A stretch of DNA of 64,000 bases from Anastatus disparis. Taxonomy: Eukaryota; Arthropoda; Insecta; Hymenoptera; Eupelmidae. The translations under genes and the position numbers were made by a program. Each line of letters starts with the position of its first letter. The first letter of the stretch is position 1. The DNA lies in assembly GCA_017163975.1 (NCBI GenBank), contig JAFFSR010000352.1, positions 726,233 through 790,232 on the forward strand, in the 5' to 3' direction. This document shows, in pieces, positions 58,990 to 64,000 of this stretch. The notes under the pieces were generated by a model. That model worked only from the letters and a program-made list of their open reading frames with translations. It was not told the origin of the DNA and did no database searches.

Positions 58990-60408
58990 ACTTTTTTAAA
59001 AAGTGTCCGCACGTGGATCACCGATTTGGCTGGTTTTGAAATATGTTTTGGTATTATAAAAATTAGGAATCTGTGCAAAATTTCAGCCTCCTAAGTGCAA
59101 AACTCGCGGAGAAATGGCCTTTTAAAAGTAAAAAAATCGGCTTTTTTGGGCTGTTTTTCACTCTTTTCAAAACTCTGCCAAGGTTCAAGTTCTCAACATT
59201 TCCTAATCCAGCTGGCGTCATTTTTTAGCTTATGAAAAGAGCTCTGAGAATTAAGTTACTAAATTAAATTCTATAAATTAGGAGCTAGTCTACATGACTT
59301 TAAACAAAAATTAAATTTTGCTATTTCACGTACCTTTGAATGGTCGCAGCGTCTTCCCTTATCAACTTTTGACAATTCTGCAAAATAGGTTCAATTTCTC
59401 TTGGAAAAAACTATTTTTTTTTTTGGCGAGTTCAATTTTGTTGAAAATTGGCCGAGATATGAGATGTCAAAGCTAGTGGATTTAGCAAAAATCGCGTTTT
59501 TACGATTTTCAGGTATCTATTTCTCCGTTCTATATGAATATTTTTTGTTGTACCAAACGTTAAAAGTAAGCTCTTTATATCTACAATACCAGAAAAACAT
59601 TTTTGTCAATATTTTCTAGGCGTTTCTGTAAGCTTCAAGGATTTGAAAATAAGGGATTTAACGAAAATCGCTTAATTAACGGTTACGCATTGATTTCAAT
59701 TTTTTAATGATTTAACAAAATCAAAATATTTTTTTATTACGTTTAGGCAAACAAAACTAAATTTGGTAAATTTTGAAAACTAAAGCATTAAGATTTCTAC
59801 AATGTGTAAAAAGCTGTTGAAGTAAAAAGTAGTTATCGATGAAGGCACCTTTTATGTTTTATATTATGGAGCCACTTTCAAGGTGAATTTACATCATTTT
59901 GGAAACAGATTTTAATGAGAATCACTAGCCTTGACATCTCATATCTCTGCCAATTTTTAACAAAATTAAACTCACCGAAAAAAAAATTGTTTTTTCAAGA
60001 GGAATTGAACCCATTTTGCAGAGTTGTTAAAAGTTGAGAAGAGAAGACACTGCGACCATTCAAAAGTACGTGAAATAGCGAAATTCAATTTATTGTTCAA
60101 AGTCATGTAGACTGGCTTCTAATTTGTAAAATTTAATTTAGTAAATCAATTCTTGAAGCTTTTTTTATAAGCTAAAAAATGCCGCCTGCTGGATTAAAAA
60201 ATGTTGAGAACTTGGATCTTGGCAGAGTTTTGAAAAGAGTGAAAACAGCCCAAAAAAGCCGATTTTTTTACATTTAAAAGGCCATTTCTCCGCGAGTTTT
60301 GCACTTAGGGGGCTGAAATTTTGCACAGATTTCTAATTTTATAATACTAAAACATATTTCAAAACCAGCTAAACCGGTGACCCACGTGCACTTTTTTTGA
60401 AAAAAGTG
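58990..60408. mobile_element. 1.4-kb foldback element
   Basis: Both ends carry cttttttnaaaaa..gtg..cacgtgg.tcaccg, with long arms that include aaatggccttttaaa and ctcttttcaaaactctgcca and their complements; the arms meet around 59700. No transposase frame. The 72-codon ORF at 59401-59619 is a by-product. Confidence 0.85.
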
Positions 60409-60560
60409 TGCAACGAGGTTAACCGATTTCGCTGGTTTTGAAATATATTTTAGTATTATAAAGTTAGAATCTGTGCAAAATTAGCTATCTAGACGCAAAA
60501 CTCATGGGGATATAGCTATTCAAGATTCAAAAATAGACCGTTTTTAGACTATTTTTTATA
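60409..60560 (+). repeat. Partial extra copy of the foldback arm
   Basis: The text gtgtgcaacgaggttaaccgatttcgctggttttgaaatat repeats the left-arm start at about 59003-59044 in direct orientation, then diverges. It suggests a second, truncated member directly abutting the first. Confidence 0.65.
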
Positions 60561-61678
60561 TTTTTCGAGATTTTTTAAACACTTATCGTACTTCTTTTGG
60601 ACTTTATACCACGGATTTTTTACGTAACTGCTTAAACTTTCTGTAAAATTGTTTTCAAATAAGACTATTTATCAACTTCTTGTACTGATTGTCACCTTAG
60701 TAAAACCACTTTTTTTGCATGTTTTAGGTGTTTTCAAACGCTTTTTCCAAAGATTCATTGAAAATCAATCATAAACTACCTTTTACTATTCGAAAGATTG
60801 GAAAAAATCATAACTTTTATGAGGTACAAAACTAAAAATGATCGGTCTATATCTCTGTTACAATGACTTGAATTCTACAATTTTTCTAAAATGACCATTT
60901 TTATCAATTTTACACTCGGATAAAGTCTTTCTATATGAACCGATTAGTCTAAAAATTTAACTAAATACTGTTTGAACATATCAGAAATTAAGATCTGTCA
61001 AGTCTTTATTTTAGAATATTTTAAAGAGTTTGAAAACGGTAAAAAAGTTATTTTTTTTTATATTAAGCCTGTAAGTTAAGTAACACTGCAGCCACGTCTT
61101 TGTTATATCTTGTAGACTTTTTGAGTATTAAAATGAATACTCAATATAATTTATTAAAGTATAGAAGTAAACTTTACCTAAAAGATTTAAAAAGTTTATC
61201 TGAGTTAATTGGATTCAAAGTTATAACCATGAAAATAAAATGTATACAAATCCATGAACGCAAAATATTTCCTATTTTGCCACTTGATACAGACTTTATA
61301 AAATTATTACGAAATGTTTTTTGTTAGTTATTTAGAGTTTCAGGGATGAGATACAAGAAACAACACACATTTAAAATTAAAAATGCTATAGATAATCATT
61401 TATTTTTTAAAATCGTTAATTATTTTGAATTAATTATTTTGAAATCATAATATTCTGAATCAAATGAATATTTTTTCTTTCTAATTGTTCTTTCATTAAC
61501 GGTGTAAAATAATGAAACATTCTTGTAGATTTTATAGATTTTGCTGATTTAAACCTCTTATCAAGTTTTGGCCTCGCCTAATTACATCTGCCTCTTCAAC
61601 GTATAAGTACCTGTAATAACATAAAATGTATTTAACGCGTAGCGTTCTATTATGTCTTTATAAATAAGAATAATAATA
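60561..61678. other. No gene seen
   Basis: AT-rich. The 75-codon + strand ORF (61100-61327) is lysine/leucine-rich and unrecognised. Confidence 0.45.
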
Positions 61679-63546
61679 TTAATACCTAATATCGGACCCG
61701 CAGTCAATCAAATAATTGTACATTTGTTTTGCGTTCAAAATTTTAACTCCCCTGTTTGGAGGCTTTCCTGGCAGTATCGTTTTGTTGTACCTCCTACACC
61801 ATCGCAAACATTTTTCCATGAGATGTTGCAAAAAATTGTATGATGTTATCCCTATACCAAAATCTTCCTTATGAAAGCACAAATTACTTAAATGATTTCT
61901 GAAAATTGCCAATCGTTAATTGCATGTAATAGTAATAAAATTTTGGATATCTTATTTTAAAGTATAAAAAGGAACGTGCTCATAAAACTCAGTTAGTACA
62001 TTAAGTTATCATCGAGGCGCAATCGCGGCTATTGATTTAAAAAGGAGGGGGTATAGTTTTTGAAGCATTTTTGACTTTGATACTGTCAAGATTTTTTAAA
62101 ACTAATTTAATTTTTTAACTTTCAAGCGTTATCAAAATTGAAAATAAACCGGAACTTTATATAGGGATATACATGTCCCAATAACTTTATTTCGAGGCAC
62201 CAGCGAAAATTTGCTAATAATTTTTAAATTTCTTTATATTTTCATTAAAAATTTTACAAAAGATACTTTAAATGTAATTTTTTTATACTATGAATAATTA
62301 AATAATTTTGAATTTATTGCAGCGTGTTGAAAAAATTCTCAAAAATTTTTTACATTGGAATTGACTCTTATTTCCACCCCTCACAGTAAATAATATAAAT
62401 GATAAATTTAATTTAATTAAAATAATACAAGTTAAAAAAGTGGGGTAAGTTCGTCCTTACTTGTTTTTGAATTGTGTAGGAGCTCCATCAGAAAACCCAA
62501 TTAAACTTGTTATCCATGGAAATGTTTGTTTTATTTGATTAAGCACTTCTTCCATGAATATGTGAACTGAATACGCTTGGTGTATTGTAACTGTTGGAAA
62601 TAACACACAAAAGGTTTGTACTTTTAATTCATTTTCTGTTTCTTCTTTGTAATATAAAGCAGCAGTGAATAACGTAGCCTGATTATTGCTAAAATAAAAT
62701 CCTTGAGTAGAATCTTGACAGAGATAATTGTAATTTTCAGCAAAATCCATAATTAATGAGCCCAGTGCCATAAACTACATTGTTTTTGCAACAATTAAAA
62801 TATTCTTTTCTTTGGAAGAAATAAAATGATGTGGAGTCATATTCCAAATGTCATTAGATAACTTATTTAAAAATTCCATAATAGGTTCGTTAAAATCTTT
62901 AAGCGTCTCTATTGATGGAAGAATTTTCAGTACATGATACAGAACCCCAATTACTATATCTCTATTTTATTATTTGAGTGTCAATAATCGACCTAAAAAT
63001 GTGCGTATACCTTTGTACATTAGAACACTGATCACAATCTTGTAGCATACAGTAGACTCTCGATACAAAGGTATCGACTGGACTAGAGGAGAGGAAATTC
63101 TTGGAAATTCTCTTATAGGAAGATAGTCCCCAACACGTTCGAGTTAAAAGTTACAGCCCGCTTCCACTGTCCCGTGGTGTAAGTTTAATTTAACGTGCGT
63201 GTATCATGAAGTAGAGTGCAGTAATACGCCTACTGGATGCTTGTGGAATAGACTAGGCTTTTTGTTTAGCCATGTCTTATTCACTGTTGCTATACTCAAA
63301 GTCTCTCTCTTACGTAGTTGGTGGGGGAACAACATACTTAGATCTTGGTGAGAAACAGCCTCGGATTCCCTTATATCGTGATCCCTTGTATCGAGAGTCC
63401 ATCTGCCAACATTTATTTTCAACAGAGAACACACTAACCTGGGCAACATCCTTATAATGAATTGTTTTTTCCAGAGCAGCTAATTTTAATTTAACATTTT
63501 GGTGTATGGAGTAAACTGCAAACGTTATATGTACCTGGATCTCCAC
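61679..63546 (-). pseudogene. Transposon-associated SDGA/CDGVGG-family gene, broken
   Basis: A family that I recognise as recurrent in arthropod genomes (hallmarks FSDGA..Q.KNK, then NLC.HK.DFG, then CDG.GG..KR), of uncertain superfamily. On the - strand: an N-terminal part (63546 to about 63406) with KCWQM; a mariner-like MITE (63050-63405); the CDQCSNVQ stretch ending at a donor gtatacg near 63010; a block with IWNMTPHHFISSKEKN (about 62870-62800), then DFAENYNYLCQDSTQ and FSDGAPTQFKNK (62771-62457); donor gtaagg at 62460-62455 and acceptor ttttcag at 61905-61899; then NLCFHKEDFG. A frameshift follows, with CDGVGGTTKR readable in another frame near 61800. Dead copy, but splice sites are well kept. 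Confidence 0.65.
63050..63405. mobile_element. 356-bp mariner/pogo-like MITE
   Basis: Ends CAGTAGACTCTCGATACAAAGG and, on the complement, CAGATGGACTCTCGATACAAGG. Such CAG...ACTCTCG termini are common in pogo/mariner MITEs. The left flank is TA; the right flank does not show it clearly. Confidence 0.75.
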
Positions 63547-64000
63547 ATTAATAACATTGTTTTGGTCTCAGCTTTGGGTAAAAAAGCCAAAACAAGGAAC
63601 TTTTCACGACCGCTATCCATTATCCATTTTCATATAAATCCTTGATATCATAAATTCAAAATTGCTTTTGAACCATTAAAGAAGGTTTTCCAGGAACTTT
63701 AATTGACACACATTCTTTCATTCCACTACAAATTGTAGTATTTGATAATCTAAGTAATACTTGATTATTTCATTCTGATTTAGGTGATACTCGGAGATAA
63801 TTTTTTCTTACCAACATGACCTAAAAGACATGCAAATAAATTAAAGTCTACACTCACATAAAATATTTTAGAGATATGTCAGAAACGTTTATGAAATATT
63901 TGGTCGAAATTTATATTTCACGACAAACTCCATGTAAGAATATTCCATGAAATATTTTTAAGAAATATTTAAAAAACATTTTCGAAAAAATTAGAAAAAA
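63547..64000. other. No gene resolved at window edge
   Basis: It may contain more 5' sequence of the preceding - strand gene, but I could not recognise it. AT-rich, ending in A-rich tracts. Confidence 0.35.

Overview
This window reads as AT-rich, repeat-rich nuclear DNA of an arthropod, most likely an insect. The evidence is the element spectrum: a BEL/Pao retrotransposon primed by tRNA-Tyr, Ty3/Gypsy elements, baculovirus-F/errantivirus-type env remnants, hAT and DDE/SWIM transposase fossils, and many TA- and TTAA-flanked MITEs. The species cannot be named from the sequence. I see no convincing intact host gene; almost every long coding trace is mobile-element derived, and most are broken.

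Layout. 1-8.8 kb: mostly anonymous DNA with one env fossil (2.5-4.4 kb), two small foldback elements, a tRNA-like sequence and one possible isolated exon. 8.8-27.9 kb: an old Gypsy-type element with gag, protease, RT/RNase H, integrase and env in order on the + strand, riddled with stops and split by later insertions. These are a 1.9-kb foldback in protease (itself holding an 8-bp-TSD MITE), a TTAA MITE in RT, a TTAA MITE in env that was in turn hit by a hAT element (which carries a SINE and another MITE), and a young complete 7.1-kb BEL/Pao element on the - strand with 322-bp LTRs and a 5-bp TSD.

27.9-43 kb: foldback elements, a giant 6.26-kb inverted repeat (32.4-38.7 kb) whose arms carry different nested MITEs, a 0.73-kb CACATA-rich microsatellite, a second SINE copy and a TG array. 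43.2-52.4 kb: an unrecognised broken coding trace, a young 5.0-kb Ty3/Gypsy element on the - strand with nearly identical LTRs and an apparent self-priming signal, then a second env-plus-leader fossil related to the one at 2.5 kb and cut by two TTAA MITEs. 52.4-64 kb: anonymous DNA, a broken DDE transposase with a SWIM zinc finger, a 1.4-kb foldback, and a spliced but degenerate gene of a recurrent transposon-associated family interrupted by a mariner-like MITE.

Taken together this is a layered transposon graveyard with at least two recent LTR-element arrivals. The most notable signals are the giant palindrome with arm-specific insertions, the 12-nt LTR/leader complementarity in the second Gypsy element, the two env modules without gag-pol, and the 64-bp repeat array in the BEL leader that carries a motif also found in its LTR.
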